From: Flavonifractor sp. An10
GTDB taxonomy: Bacteria > Bacillota > Clostridia > Oscillospirales > Oscillospiraceae
DNA: 64,000 nucleotides
Assembly (NCBI RefSeq): GCF_002161215.1
Contig: NZ_NFMB01000003.1
Span: 1 to 64,000 of the forward strand
Reading direction: 5' to 3'
The translations under genes and the position numbers were made by a program. Under the pieces are notes generated by a model, which searched no databases, had not been told where the DNA came from, and was given only the letters and a program-made list of their open reading frames with translations. Shown here piece by piece: positions 6,683 through 15,292 of the stretch (positions are counted from its first letter, which is position 1; every line of letters starts with the position of its first letter).

Positions 6683-8872
6683 ATGCCCATTTCGGAAAAC
6701 GCCCGCGCCGTGCTGGAGCGGCGCTACCTGGCCAAGGATGAGGCCGGCCAGCCCACCGAGACGGTGGACGGCCTGTTCCACCGGGTGGCCAACGCCATCG
6801 CCGAGGGGGATCGCCACTTCGACCCCAAGGCCGACGTGGTGGCCACCGCCAGGGAGTTCTACGACCTGATGGTCAACCTGGACTTCCTGCCCAACTCCCC
6901 CACCCTGATGAACGCCGGCCGCCCCCTGGGGCAGCTCTCCGCCTGCTTTGTGCTGCCGGTGGCCGACTCCATGGAGGACATCTTTGATGCCATCAAGAAC
7001 GCCGCCCTGATCCACAAGAGCGGCGGCGGCACCGGCTTCTCCTTCTCCCAGCTCCGCCCCAAGGGCTCCACCGTCAACTCCACCGGCGGCGTGGCCTCCG
7101 GCCCCATCTCCTTCATGAAGGTGTTCAACTCCGCCACCGAGGCGGTGAAGCAGGGCGGCACCCGCCGGGGCGCCAATATGGGCATCCTCCGGGTGGATCA
7201 CCCCGACATCCTGGAGTTCATCACCTGCAAGAACGACACCAGTGAGATCACCAACTTCAACATCTCCGTGGGCATCACCGAGGCCTTTATGGAGGCGGCC
7301 AGCCAGAACAAGCCCTACGACCTGGTGGATCCCGCCACCGGCCGGGTCACCGGCCAGCTCAACGCCAAAGAGGTGTTTGACGCCATCGTCAGCTCCGCCT
7401 GGCAGACCGGCGAGCCGGGCATCATCTTCCTTGACCGTCTGAACCGGGACAACGTGGTGCCCTCCCAGGGGGAGATTGAGTCCACCAACCCCTGCGGGGA
7501 GCAGCCCCTGCTGCCCTATGAGAGCTGCAACCTGGGCTCCATCAACCTGGTCAACCACATCATGAAGACCCCGGCCGGGTGGGTGCTGGATCGCGCCAAG
7601 CTGGAGAAGACCATCCGCACCGCCGTCCACTTCTTGGACAACGTGATCGAGGTCAACCAGTACCCCCTGCCCGAGATCGACCAGATGACCCGCTCCACCC
7701 GCAAGATCGGCCTGGGCGTCATGGGTTTCGCGGACATGCTGCTCTACATGGGTGTGCCCTACAACAGCGACGAGGGCGTGGAGCTGGCCCGGGAGATCAT
7801 GGACACGGTGAACACCATCGGCCACCGGGCCAGTGAGGAGCTGGCCCAGGTCCGGGGCCCCTTCCCCCTGTTCTCCGAGAGCATCTATCAGGACGGCAGG
7901 CCCCTGCGCAACGCCACCGTCACCACCATCGCCCCCACCGGCACCCTGTCCATCATCGCCGGGGTGTCCTCCGGCGTGGAGCCGGTGTTCGCCTACGCCT
8001 ACATCCGCAATGTGATGGACAACACCCACCTCATCGAGACCAACCAGATTTTGAAGGACAAGCTGGTGGAGGCGGGGATCTACTCCGAGGAGCTGATGAA
8101 GCAGATCGTGGAGAAGGGCTCCCTGGCCCACGTGGACGGCATCCCGGAGGAGATCAAGCGGGTGTTCGTCTGCGCCCACGACGTGTCCCCCATCTGGCAC
8201 GTGAAGATGCAGGCCGCCTTCCAGGAGTACACCGACAACGCCGTCAGCAAGACGGTGAACTTCCCCAACTCGGCCACCCGCGAGGAGGTGGCCGAGGTCT
8301 ACCGGCTGGCCTTCACCCTGGGGTGCAAGGGCACCACCATCTACCGGGACGGCAGCCGGAACGAGCAGGTGCTCAACATCGGCAAGGTCAACGACGGCAA
8401 GGAGGCCGCCCCCGCCGGCCGCGTCTGTGAGGAGTGCCAGATCCCCCAGGCCGAGTACGGCCACATCCTGCCCCGGCCCCGCCCGGCGGTGACCAGCGGC
8501 TTCACCGAGAAGGTGCGCATCGGCTGCGGCAACCTGTATATCACCGTCAACTACGACGAGAACGGCATCTGCGAGGTGTTCACCAACACCGGCCGGGCCG
8601 GCGGCTGCCCCAGCCAGAGCGAGGCCACCGCCCGCCTGGTCAGCGTGGGTATCCGCTCCGGCATGGATCCCAAGGAGATCATCCAGCAGCTCAAGGGCAT
8701 CCGCTGCCCCTCCTGCCTGCGGCAGCCCGGCGTGCCCGTCATGTCCTGCCCCGACGCCATCGCCAAGGCCCTGGAGAAGGTGCTCAAGGTCTCCCAGGAC
8801 GGGAATCACCCCGCCGTGCCCCGGCCCCATCAACCCCGCCGCCAGACTTCCGCCCCCATTCCCACCCGGTGA
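6683..8872 (+). CDS. nrdJ: Adenosylcobalamin-dependent ribonucleoside-diphosphate reductase (class II)
   Basis: Class II reductase making deoxyribonucleotides without oxygen, using adenosylcobalamin to generate the thiyl radical. The protein is 729 residues in this frame. Seen: N-terminal ATP-cone-less start, the [24 protein letters not shown] region with first active-site Cys (about 93), [16 protein letters not shown] (about 114-129), NPCGEQPL active-site Cys/Glu (about 270-277), TIAPTGTLS substrate-phosphate loop (about 416-424) and the [25 protein letters not shown] domain typical of this subtype. Start ATG 6683 has GGAGGAG nine bases upstream. The reading frame ends in a nonsense proline/arginine tail; the usual C-terminal Cys-rich tail lies in another frame just downstream (8873-8981). 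This means a frameshift, real or sequencing-derived. Confidence 0.92.
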   Translation: MPISENARAVLERRYLAKDEAGQPTETVDGLFHRVANAIAEGDRHFDPKADVVATAREFYDLMVNLDFLPNSPTLMNAGRPLGQLSACFVLPVADSMEDIFDAIKNAALIHKSGGGTGFSFSQLRPKGSTVNSTGGVASGPISFMKVFNSATEAVKQGGTRRGANMGILRVDHPDILEFITCKNDTSEITNFNISVGITEAFMEAASQNKPYDLVDPATGRVTGQLNAKEVFDAIVSSAWQTGEPGIIFLDRLNRDNVVPSQGEIESTNPCGEQPLLPYESCNLGSINLVNHIMKTPAGWVLDRAKLEKTIRTAVHFLDNVIEVNQYPLPEIDQMTRSTRKIGLGVMGFADMLLYMGVPYNSDEGVELAREIMDTVNTIGHRASEELAQVRGPFPLFSESIYQDGRPLRNATVTTIAPTGTLSIIAGVSSGVEPVFAYAYIRNVMDNTHLIETNQILKDKLVEAGIYSEELMKQIVEKGSLAHVDGIPEEIKRVFVCAHDVSPIWHVKMQAAFQEYTDNAVSKTVNFPNSATREEVAEVYRLAFTLGCKGTTIYRDGSRNEQVLNIGKVNDGKEAAPAGRVCEECQIPQAEYGHILPRPRPAVTSGFTEKVRIGCGNLYITVNYDENGICEVFTNTGRAGGCPSQSEATARLVSVGIRSGMDPKEIIQQLKGIRCPSCLRQPGVPVMSCPDAIAKALEKVLKVSQDGNHPAVPRPHQPRRQTSAPIPTR

Positions 8873-8981
8873 CCCCGCCGAGGCCAAGCTGGCCAAGTTC
8901 TGCCCCGAGTGCGGCGCCAGGCTGGAGCACGAGGGCGGCTGCGTCACCTGCCGGGACTGCGGCTACTCCAAGTGCGGATAA
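8873..8981 (+). pseudogene. Displaced C-terminal zinc-ribbon/redox tail of nrdJ
   Basis: In the frame ending at TAA 8979-8981 the sequence reads [15 protein letters not shown] then [14 protein letters not shown], the normal end of class II NrdJ proteins, where cysteines re-reduce the active-site disulfide. It is out of frame with the upstream coding sequence by one base; frame can be exchanged in the C-rich stretch around 8812-8842, where both frames are open. Deleting one C there restores a continuous protein of about 765 residues. Confidence 0.8.
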
Positions 8982-9006
8982 CCGGCATCATCTGAGATCA
9001 GATCAG

Positions 9007-9043
9007 AACCCCCGCATACGGCGCTCTGCCGTATGCGGGGGTT
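9007..9043. terminator. Hairpin after nrdJ
   Basis: AACCCCCGCATACGGC pairs perfectly with GCCGTATGCGGGGGTT across a 5-nt loop. No T tract follows on either strand, so it may be an mRNA-protecting hairpin as much as a terminator. Confidence 0.6.
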
Positions 9044-9201
9044 CCGATGTTTGGAGAGATGGGGGCAGGCAGCTGCCGCGCCCGTTTTCCCCGGAAGCAC
9101 CGATCCGTGGGGCGCGACGCCCCCGGCGCCTCCGACGCGGCGGGCGCACCGCTTTTGTCACTAAAAGCGGGGCCCCGGCCGGGCAGGCCCGCTCCCCGAC
9201 G
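9044..9201. other. Non-coding stretch with small hairpins
   Basis: No supported gene. Hairpins GGGGCG-CGA-CGCCCC (9109-9123) and CCGCTTTT-GTCACT-AAAAGCGG (9149-9170) are visible, separated by GC-rich sequence. Confidence 0.4.
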
Positions 9202-9230
9202 AAAAAAAGGCGGGGGCAAGCCCCCGCCCT
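9202..9230 (-). terminator. Terminator of the AAA ATPase gene
   Basis: Read on the minus strand: GGCGGGGGC, TT, GCCCCCGCC, then seven T. It begins at the stop codon. Confidence 0.85.
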
Positions 9231-10698
9231 ACGGATTGCTCTCCTCTGTCTGCGGCGCATCCTCCTCCTGGAGATCCGCCGTGGTGAGGGCCATCAGCTC
9301 CTCCTTGCCGGGGTTCTCCAGGGCGGCCACCCGGTCGGACTGGCGGGCCACCGCCCGCTCGAACACGTTGCGCACGTCCCGGGCGTTGCCGAAGTTTTCG
9401 TCCCGCTCCTCGTAGAGCTCTTTGAAATACGTTTTGGCATATTCCGCCGCTTTATCATCCAGCGTATATCCGTTTTTCTCACACATGGACTGGAAGATCT
9501 CCATGAGCTGCTCCCCACTGTAGTCCTCGAAGTAGAAATACTTGTTGAACCGGCTCTCCAGGCCGGGGTTGGCGTGGATGAAGTTGCCCATCAGCTCGGT
9601 GTACCCCGCCACGATGACGATCAGGTTGTCCCGGTGATCCTCCATGCCCTTGAGCAGGGTCTCGATGGCCTCCCGGCCGAAGTCGTTGGGGGCGTCCTGG
9701 TTGGCCAGGGCATAGGCCTCGTCGATGAAGAGCACGCCCCCCAGGGCCTTCTGGATCACCTCATTGGTCTTGATGGCGGTCTGGCCCACGAAGCCGGCCA
9801 CCAAACCGGAGCGATCCACCTCCACCAGCTGGCCCTTGGACAGCACGCCGATGGCGTGGTAGATCCTGGCCAGCAGCCGGGCCACGGTGGTCTTGCCGGT
9901 GCCCGGGTTGCCCATGAACACCAGGTGGAGGGACATGGGGGGCACGGGCAGGCCGTGCTCCTGCCGCAGCCTGCGCACCTTTACCAGGTTGATCAGGCTC
10001 TTCACGTCGGCCTTCACCTTGTCCAGGCCGCACAGGCCGTCCAACTGGGCCAGCAGCTCCTCCAGGCTGGGGGCGGGCTGGGCCTCCTCCTGGGGCTTTT
10101 CCTCCCCCCTGGCCTGCCCCGCCGGGGCGGGAGCCGCCTCCTCCGGCCCGGGGGCGGGGGCTTCCGCCCTGGGCTTTTTGGTGACGAAGTCCTTCACGTC
10201 CAGGGGGGCCTTCTCCCCCTCGAGGCCGTCCCGGTCGCACAGGGCGGAGAGGGTGTCGGCGCAGGTGTTGACAAACCCGGCCTCCTCCTCGCTGACCGCG
10301 TCATCCACGGCGGCGAAGAGGAGCACCATCAGGGTCACCAGATCGATGAACCGCCGGGCCAGGCGGGTGCCCGCCACCTTGTCGCAGGCCCGCATCCGGG
10401 CGAAGAAGTCGGGCACCCGGAAGCCGGGGTACTCGCTGACGGCGGTGGACAGCTCCCAGAACAAAATGGAGGGCACCGGGTTGCCCTTGGTGTAGATGGC
10501 GTTATAGTATTCCACATAGCGGGGGGTGGGGGAGGCCCCGTCCCGCTGCCACACCCCCAGGGCGCAGGCCCGCATGAAGGTGTCCACCTCCTGGGTGAAT
10601 TTCACCCGCAGGGTGGCGTCGGAGATCTGGCGGCGGAAGGCTGTGATCCCGTCGCTGTACTGTTTATGCACCTCGGCGGCGCTGAGAGAACCTTTCAA
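9229..10698 (-). CDS. CbbX/SpoVK-type AAA ATPase
   Basis: A 489-residue AAA+ protein. The N-terminal half (about 1-165) is helical with a TerB-like or SpoVK-partner-like appearance and unknown role; a Pro/Ala/Glu-rich linker (about 165-210) leads to the ATPase core. Core motifs: LDGLCGLDKVKADVKSLINLVKVRRLR entry helix, Walker A GNPGTGKTT (about 262-270), Walker B GGVLFIDEAYAL (about 312-323), sensor region IVIVAGYTELM, arginine finger region NPGLESRFN. CbbX/SpoVK relatives remodel partner enzymes. The start is TTG at 10698 behind CGAGGTG; a promoter with perfect TATAAT lies in the longer open frame upstream and argues for this start. The gene is monocistronic, ending at a strong terminator. 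Client unknown. Confidence 0.82.
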   Translation of the reverse strand: MKGSLSAAEVHKQYSDGITAFRRQISDATLRVKFTQEVDTFMRACALGVWQRDGASPTPRYVEYYNAIYTKGNPVPSILFWELSTAVSEYPGFRVPDFFARMRACDKVAGTRLARRFIDLVTLMVLLFAAVDDAVSEEEAGFVNTCADTLSALCDRDGLEGEKAPLDVKDFVTKKPRAEAPAPGPEEAAPAPAGQARGEEKPQEEAQPAPSLEELLAQLDGLCGLDKVKADVKSLINLVKVRRLRQEHGLPVPPMSLHLVFMGNPGTGKTTVARLLARIYHAIGVLSKGQLVEVDRSGLVAGFVGQTAIKTNEVIQKALGGVLFIDEAYALANQDAPNDFGREAIETLLKGMEDHRDNLIVIVAGYTELMGNFIHANPGLESRFNKYFYFEDYSGEQLMEIFQSMCEKNGYTLDDKAAEYAKTYFKELYEERDENFGNARDVRNVFERAVARQSDRVAALENPGKEELMALTTADLQEEDAPQTEESNP

Positions 10699-10729
10699 AG
10701 CTGCAACACCTCGTTTTTCGGTTAGCCCT

Positions 10730-10758
10730 ATTATATCCGAATCGCCTCCAGGGCGCAA
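10730..10758 (-). promoter_or_regulatory. Promoter of the AAA ATPase gene
   Basis: Minus strand TTGCGC, 17 bp, TATAAT (10735-10730). Confidence 0.7.
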
Positions 10759-10814
10759 GGGCTCCGTTCAGTTGACATAAATATTAAAAAAGCTTTACAT
10801 TTCGCCCTTCGCCG

Positions 10815-10844
10815 TTGACGCAGGGCCGTGGTTCGTTGTAAAAT
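10815..10844 (+). promoter_or_regulatory. Promoter of the zinc-ribbon/Big2 protein gene
   Basis: TTGACG (10815-10820), 18 bp, TAAAAT (10839-10844), 31 bases before the ATG. Confidence 0.65.
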
Positions 10845-10875
10845 AGAGCCAAGAATGTCGACCGGAGGGATTGCC

Positions 10876-11877
10876 ATGGCAAAGCGCGTCCGCAGCAGCC
10901 AGCCCGAAATGATCCACTGCCCCTACTGCGGGGAGGATTATTCTTCCACATATAAGCACTGCCCCTTCTGCGACGAGGTGGAACAGCCCGTCGTGGAGGA
11001 GGATCTTGACGAGTCCGGCGAGGGCTCCCGCTCCAGGGGCGGCAAGCGCCTGGCCACCAACACCCGGGGGGGCGGCTACGGCCGCGGCCCCTCGCCCCTG
11101 AGCATCATCACCCGCGTGATCTCCCTGGGCCTGATCATCGCGGCGGTGATCATCGTGATCACCATCATCATGCCCCTGGTTTCCAAGGGGAACGTGGGCG
11201 GCCCTGGAGAGAACAGCGCTCCGGCCCAGACGGAGAGTGTCAGCCCCGATCCCAATGAGACGGGCACGGTGGACGAGACCACCCCGCCCGCCACGGAGGA
11301 GCCCGGCACCGAGACCATCCCGGCGGAGCAGACGGCCACCGGCTTCTCCCTGAGCCAGACGGAGTTCTCCTTCAGCAACACCTATCCCTACCCGGTGACC
11401 CTCCAGGTCACCTTCACCCCCGCCGGCACCACCGGCACCATCACCTGGACGAGCAGCAATCCGGACATCGCCTCGGTGGATGACAGCGGCGTGGTCTACC
11501 ACGGCACCCAGACCGGCACCGCCACCATCACCGCCTCCATGCCCGGCGCGGCCGACGTGACGGTCACGGTCTACAACTCCGCCACCAGCAGCGAAGGGCT
11601 GGCCCCCTCCGGCACCGGCTCCGGCTCCGGTTCGGGCACCACCTCCGCCTCCCTGTCCCTGAACCACACCGACTTCACCTTCAGCGGCATGGACAATCCG
11701 TCGGTGCAGATGCAGGTCAGCGGAACCTCCTCCACTCCCACGTGGAGCGTCAGCGACACGTCGGTGGCCACCATCTCCGCCGACGGCGTGGTTCGCCCGG
11801 CGGGCCCCGGCACCGCCACCATCACCTGCACCGTGGACGGCCAGGCCCTCACCTGCATCGTGCGCTGCAACTTCTGA
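10876..11877 (+). CDS. Membrane protein with N-terminal zinc ribbon and two Big2 Ig-like domains
   Basis: A 333-residue protein. The cytoplasmic N-terminus holds a zinc-ribbon (HCPYCGEDYSSTYKHCPFC, about 14-32), followed by an acidic then basic linker and one membrane segment (about 78-105, SIITRVISLGLIIAAVIIVITIIMPLV). Outside follow a Ser/Thr/Pro/Glu linker and two bacterial Ig-like group 2 repeats: FSLSQTEFSFSNTYPYPVTLQVTF through TATITASM (about 155-235) and LSLNHTDFTFSGMDNPSVQMQV through TATITCTVDG (about 257-330). Start ATG 10876 has GGAGGG six bases upstream. Big2 domains serve adhesion or spacing at the surface; the intracellular ribbon suggests a sensor or anchor. No family function is known to me. 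Confidence 0.75.
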   Translation: MAKRVRSSQPEMIHCPYCGEDYSSTYKHCPFCDEVEQPVVEEDLDESGEGSRSRGGKRLATNTRGGGYGRGPSPLSIITRVISLGLIIAAVIIVITIIMPLVSKGNVGGPGENSAPAQTESVSPDPNETGTVDETTPPATEEPGTETIPAEQTATGFSLSQTEFSFSNTYPYPVTLQVTFTPAGTTGTITWTSSNPDIASVDDSGVVYHGTQTGTATITASMPGAADVTVTVYNSATSSEGLAPSGTGSGSGSGTTSASLSLNHTDFTFSGMDNPSVQMQVSGTSSTPTWSVSDTSVATISADGVVRPAGPGTATITCTVDGQALTCIVRCNF

Positions 11878-11882
11878 GACTT

Positions 11883-11912
11883 TCAAAAAAGTGGCATAAG
11901 CCACTTTTTTGA
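11883..11912 (+). terminator. Terminator after the Big2 protein gene
   Basis: CAAAAAAGTGGC, loop, GCCACTTTTTTG: a classic hairpin with A/T tails, continuing directly into family A copy 2. Confidence 0.85.
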
Positions 11913-12060
11913 GAAGGACTGCATGGCGGAAGAGGCTCGATTTCTTGCGAAATTGTCGCCCCTTCCGCCATGAGAAGTGTCATTTCCGAGGCGCATGTCC
12001 CCGGAAATGACAGATTTTGATTTTATTCCTGCGGCTGCGGCCGCAGGAACTCTGCGAGGC
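11911..12060 (+). repeat. Structured intergenic repeat, family A, copy 2
   Basis: Same order as copy 1. Stem 1 (11922-11972) is CATGGCGGAAG...CTTCCGCCATG enclosing a small hairpin ATTTC-TTGC-GAAAT. GAGAAGTG precedes stem 2 (GTCATTTCCG...CGGAAATGAC with GCGCATGTCC inside). The linker CAGATTTTGATTTTATTCC follows, then stem 3 (TTCCTGCGGC...GCCGCAGGAA) and GGAACTCTGCGAGGC. Stems 1 and 3 differ in sequence from copy 1 yet pair fully. Confidence 0.82.
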
Positions 12061-12091
12061 CTCCCCTCGGGAAAGGTCTTTTGACAAGCTG

Positions 12092-12133
12092 AGAACCGGC
12101 ATGGCCTTGCGGCCATGCCGGTTCTCTTTTTCT
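12092..12133 (+). terminator. Hairpin terminator between repeat copy 2 and the lipoprotein gene
   Basis: GAGAACCGGCATGGCC, TTGC, GGCCATGCCGGTTCTC, then TTTTTC on the plus strand. It lies against the stop codon of the convergent lipoprotein gene and may serve both directions. Confidence 0.8.
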
Positions 12134-13172
12134 ACCGCTCCTGTTCCGGTTCCACCGGGATCGCCCAGGGCTGGAGCAGGCCGTCCAACTCCTGGTAATC
12201 TAATCCCCATCCGGCGGAATGCTCCTGACTGGGCAGGGTGCCCCGGGGGAAAGTAATGTCCAGTCTGTCGGAATGGAAGGTGATGTACTCAGGCCGGAGG
12301 GCCGCCTGCATCTCCATCCGGAGAACCGAATCCCCGTCTGCCATCCTGTCCACCAGAGCCGCCCGGGCCTCCTCCTCCGGAACCGCGAACAGGAACCAGA
12401 TGTCCAGCTTCTCCCCAGTCTCCCGGTCAAAGGCGGCGTTCTGCTCATACTGCTCGATGGCAGGGCCGCCCTCTTCCCCGCTGAAAAAGGGGATCATGAC
12501 ACTGGTCTGGAAGTACAGCACCCGCGGGCTGGCCGCCGTCAGGTCGGTCTCCTGATTGACCAGATAATGGCGTTCCCCCGCATCGACCCCTTCGGTCGCC
12601 CAGATGCGCTCCAACTCCTCCTCCACGTCGTAGAGCGTCCCCTGCTCCCGGTACCAGACTGCCACCGTTCGACGGACATCATAGGGCAGGCTCTTGAAAA
12701 CCCTCCCGCCGCCATATATGTCCCACGGGCCCACCGTGGGCTCCTCCCGCAGCAACTCCGTGCCGTCGGACAGCCGATAGCTGTTGTCTCCACCGTCTGC
12801 CCAGATCCCCACCTCCGTCCCGTCGGACAGGGTGATGCTCCCCGTCTGACGCATCCTGCCGTAGACGGTAATCCTCTGCGCAGCATAGACACCTGACCGG
12901 ACGGAGTACTCCACATTTACCCGGGTCTCTGATACATCTCCCCCCAGAAAGCCGGCCTCGTCCGGGTCATCTGTCCAGGAGATCACATCGGTGTCCTCCG
13001 TCAGGTAGAAGATGGTGTCCCCGCCCGTCTCATAATCATGGAGCCCGATGCAGACCAGGTTTCCGTCCTCCACCCGGGCCTCCTGCACTCTGCCGGACAT
13101 TTCCCCTTTTTCCCCGCCGCACCCGGCCAGCAGGAGTACCAGCGCCAGCGGCAGCCAAAGCATCCGACTCAC
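12132..13172 (-). CDS. Lipoprotein of unknown function
   Basis: A 346-residue predicted lipoprotein: signal peptide MLWLPLALVLLLAGCGG with lipobox LAGC. The mature part is acidic and beta-rich, with strands such as RITVYGRMRQTGSITLSDGTEVGIWADGGDNSYRLSDGTELL, and no family that I recognise. The start is GTG 13172, with GGGAGG seven bases upstream. A longer open frame runs into repeat family A copy 3 and would put non-native sequence before the signal peptide, so it is rejected. The gene lies between two family A copies, transcribed toward copy 2 and downstream of copy 3. No neighbouring gene suggests a role. Confidence 0.65.
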   Translation of the reverse strand: MSRMLWLPLALVLLLAGCGGEKGEMSGRVQEARVEDGNLVCIGLHDYETGGDTIFYLTEDTDVISWTDDPDEAGFLGGDVSETRVNVEYSVRSGVYAAQRITVYGRMRQTGSITLSDGTEVGIWADGGDNSYRLSDGTELLREEPTVGPWDIYGGGRVFKSLPYDVRRTVAVWYREQGTLYDVEEELERIWATEGVDAGERHYLVNQETDLTAASPRVLYFQTSVMIPFFSGEEGGPAIEQYEQNAAFDRETGEKLDIWFLFAVPEEEARAALVDRMADGDSVLRMEMQAALRPEYITFHSDRLDITFPRGTLPSQEHSAGWGLDYQELDGLLQPWAIPVEPEQER

Positions 13173-13200
13173 AACAATGCCTCCCTTCCGTATCCTAAAG

Positions 13201-13336
13201 CCTCGCAGAGTTCCGTCATCCGCGGATGACGGAATAAAATCAAAATCTGTTTTTCCCAAGGACATGTGCCTTGGGAAAAACACTTCTCAGCCTCCAAGTG
13301 CGGCCCTGTGCCGCGCGCAGGAGGCTGTATCCTTTT
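13201..13336 (-). repeat. Structured intergenic repeat, family A, copy 3 (minus strand)
   Basis: Read on the minus strand it has CAGCCTCC...GGAGGCTG (stem 1, with inner GCGGC-ACAG-GGCCGC), GAGAAGTG, then stem 2 TTTTTCCCAAGG-CACATGT-CCTTGGGAAAAA, the linker CAGATTTTGATTTTATTCC, stem 3 GTCATCCGCGGATGAC and GGAACTCTGCGAGGC. All three stems are new sequences relative to copies 1 and 2, while linkers and the CACATGTCC loop are retained. Confidence 0.82.
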
Positions 13337-13380
13337 CAAAGAGGGCGGAGTATGGCGAAGGCCATACTCCGCCCTCTTTG
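13337..13380 (-). terminator. Terminator of rnj
   Basis: A perfect 20-bp inverted repeat (13337-13356 with 13361-13380) begins three bases after the rnj stop and leads into family A copy 3. Confidence 0.8.
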
Positions 13381-13382
13381 AC

Positions 13383-15041
13383 TCACACTTCCATGATAAC
13401 AGGCAGGATCATGGGATTGCGCTTGGTTTTCTTGTAGAGGAAGTTGGAGATGGCGTTCTTGATCTCCGACTTGATGGCGGCCCAGTCGTTGAGGGTGTCG
13501 GTCTGGCACTCCTCCAGGGCCTTGACGGCAACCTTCCGCAGCTCCTCCATGAGGCCCTCGGACTCCTTGACGTACACGAAGCCCCGGGTGATGATGTCGG
13601 GGCCGGACACCACGGAGCCGTCCTCCCCGGACATGGAGACCACCACCACGATCATGCCGTCCTCGGCCAGGTGCTTCCGATCCCGGAGCACCACGCTGCC
13701 CACGTCGCCCACGCCGTAGCCGTCCACGAACACCCGCCCGGCGGGCACGGTGCCGTTGATCTTGGCGGAGTTGGGGGTGAGCTCGATGACCTTGCCGATG
13801 TCGCTGATGATGATGTTCTTGGGGGGCATGCCCATCTGCTGGGCCAGCTTGGCGTGGGTTTTCAGGTGCCGCTGCTCCCCGTGGACGGGGATAAAGAACT
13901 TGGGCTTGACCAGGGCGTGGATGATCTTCAGCTCCTCCTGGCAGGCGTGGCCCGACACGTGGAGGGCGCCCAGCCGCTCGTTGACCACCTCGGCGTCCTT
14001 GCGGTAGAGCTCGTTGATCACGTTACCGATGGAGTTCTCGTTGCCGGGGATGGCGGAGGCGGAGATGATCACCCGGTCGCCGGCCTGGATGTCCACCTGC
14101 CGGTGGGTGTTGAAGGCCATGCGGGTGAGGGCGGACATGGTCTCGCCCTGGCTTCCGGTGGTGATGATGCAGATCTTGTGCTTGGGCAGGCTCTTGATAT
14201 GGGCCAGATCCACCAGCACCCCGTCGGGTATGCTCATATAGCCCAGCTCGGTGGACACCTTCATGGCATTCTCCATGGAGCGGCCGGTGACCGCCACCTT
14301 GCGGCCGTACCGGGCCGCCACGTCGATGATCTGCTGGATGCGATCCACGTTGGAGGCGAAGGTGGTGACAATGATGCGCTGCTGACAGCCCCGGAACAGG
14401 GCGTCAAAGGAGTCGCCCACGCTGCGCTCGCTCTTGGTGAAGCCGGGGCGTTCCACATTGGTGGAGTCGGCCAGCAGGGCCAGCACGCCCTCCTTGCCCA
14501 GCTGCCCCAGGCGGCCCAGATCCATCATGCCGCCCTGGATGGGGGTGGGGTCGATCTTGAAGTCGCCGGTGTGCACCACCGTGCCCACCCCGCACTTGAT
14601 GGCAAAGCCGCAGGCGTCGGCGATGGAGTGGTTCACGTGGATGAACTCCACGGTGAACTTGCCCGCCTTCACCACCTCGCCGGCCTCGCAGGTGATCAGC
14701 TTGGTCTTGTTCAGCAGGCGGTGCTCCTCCAGCTTCAGCTTCACCAGCCCGGCGGTCATGCGGGTGGCGTAGATGGGCACGTTCACATCCCGCAGCAGAT
14801 AGGGGATGGAGCCGATGTGATCCTCGTGGCCGTGGGTGAGGAAGATGCCCCGGATGCGGTCTTTATTCTTGATGAGATAGGTGAAGTCGGGGATCACCAC
14901 GTCGATGCCGTACATGTCGTCGTCGGGGAAGCCCATGCCCACGTCGATGATGATGATGTCCCCGCCGTACTCGTAGACGGTCAGATTCTTGCCGATCTCG
15001 TTGAGTCCGCCCAGGGAGATGATTTTCAGTTTTTCAGCCAT
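13383..15041 (-). CDS. rnj: Ribonuclease J
   Basis: A 552-residue metallo-beta-lactamase/beta-CASP ribonuclease combining endonuclease and 5'-3' exonuclease activity in mRNA decay and rRNA maturation. Motifs: LGGLNEIGKNLTVYEYG at the N-terminus, THGHEDHIGSIPYL (HxHxDH metal ligands, about 74-87), HSIADACGF and GTVVHTGDFKID (about 143-168), beta-CASP motifs including SGHACQEELK (about 365-374) and HGEQRHL (about 390-396), then the RNase J C-terminal domain. Length matches the family. Start ATG 15041 (MAEKLKIISLGG) is chosen by homology to family N-termini; GGAG lies about 15 bases upstream, longer than usual, and an in-frame ATG at 15077 is the alternative. Confidence 0.93.
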   Translation of the reverse strand: MAEKLKIISLGGLNEIGKNLTVYEYGGDIIIIDVGMGFPDDDMYGIDVVIPDFTYLIKNKDRIRGIFLTHGHEDHIGSIPYLLRDVNVPIYATRMTAGLVKLKLEEHRLLNKTKLITCEAGEVVKAGKFTVEFIHVNHSIADACGFAIKCGVGTVVHTGDFKIDPTPIQGGMMDLGRLGQLGKEGVLALLADSTNVERPGFTKSERSVGDSFDALFRGCQQRIIVTTFASNVDRIQQIIDVAARYGRKVAVTGRSMENAMKVSTELGYMSIPDGVLVDLAHIKSLPKHKICIITTGSQGETMSALTRMAFNTHRQVDIQAGDRVIISASAIPGNENSIGNVINELYRKDAEVVNERLGALHVSGHACQEELKIIHALVKPKFFIPVHGEQRHLKTHAKLAQQMGMPPKNIIISDIGKVIELTPNSAKINGTVPAGRVFVDGYGVGDVGSVVLRDRKHLAEDGMIVVVVSMSGEDGSVVSGPDIITRGFVYVKESEGLMEELRKVAVKALEECQTDTLNDWAAIKSEIKNAISNFLYKKTKRNPMILPVIMEV

Positions 15042-15292
15042 AAATGTCTTGAAACACTCCTTCAGTTCTATATCCATAGGGATAGGTATGTAAGGGCACA
15101 GGAGTGCGGGCGCACAAAACCAAGGCGGCACAGCATCCCACCCGTTCCGGCCCTGCCTCGCCGGAAAAGGGGGACGCCGCTCCACCGCCTCGCCCGTATG
15201 CTCTCTGTGTCCTGCTTATTCAAGCGCGAATCCGCGCATAAAGCCATCATAGGTTTCTACAGTATATCATACTTTTTCCAAAAAGTATACTC
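15042..15292. other. Intergenic stretch upstream of rnj
   Basis: About 250 bases without a supported gene. It must hold the rnj promoter; no convincing -35/-10 pair, terminator or RNA was found. Confidence 0.4.

Noticed and set aside
6590-8947. 785-codon minus-strand open frame opposite nrdJ
   Set aside because: Shadow frame rich in Gly, His, Leu and Val without any family motif.
8434-10725. 763-codon plus-strand open frame
   Set aside because: It is a shadow of nrdJ and the opposite-strand AAA ATPase; it spans two terminators and encodes low-complexity Gly/His/Leu-rich sequence.
13173-13283. Upstream extension of the lipoprotein gene to 13283
   Set aside because: It would translate part of family A copy 3 ahead of a perfect signal peptide; GTG 13172 has the RBS.
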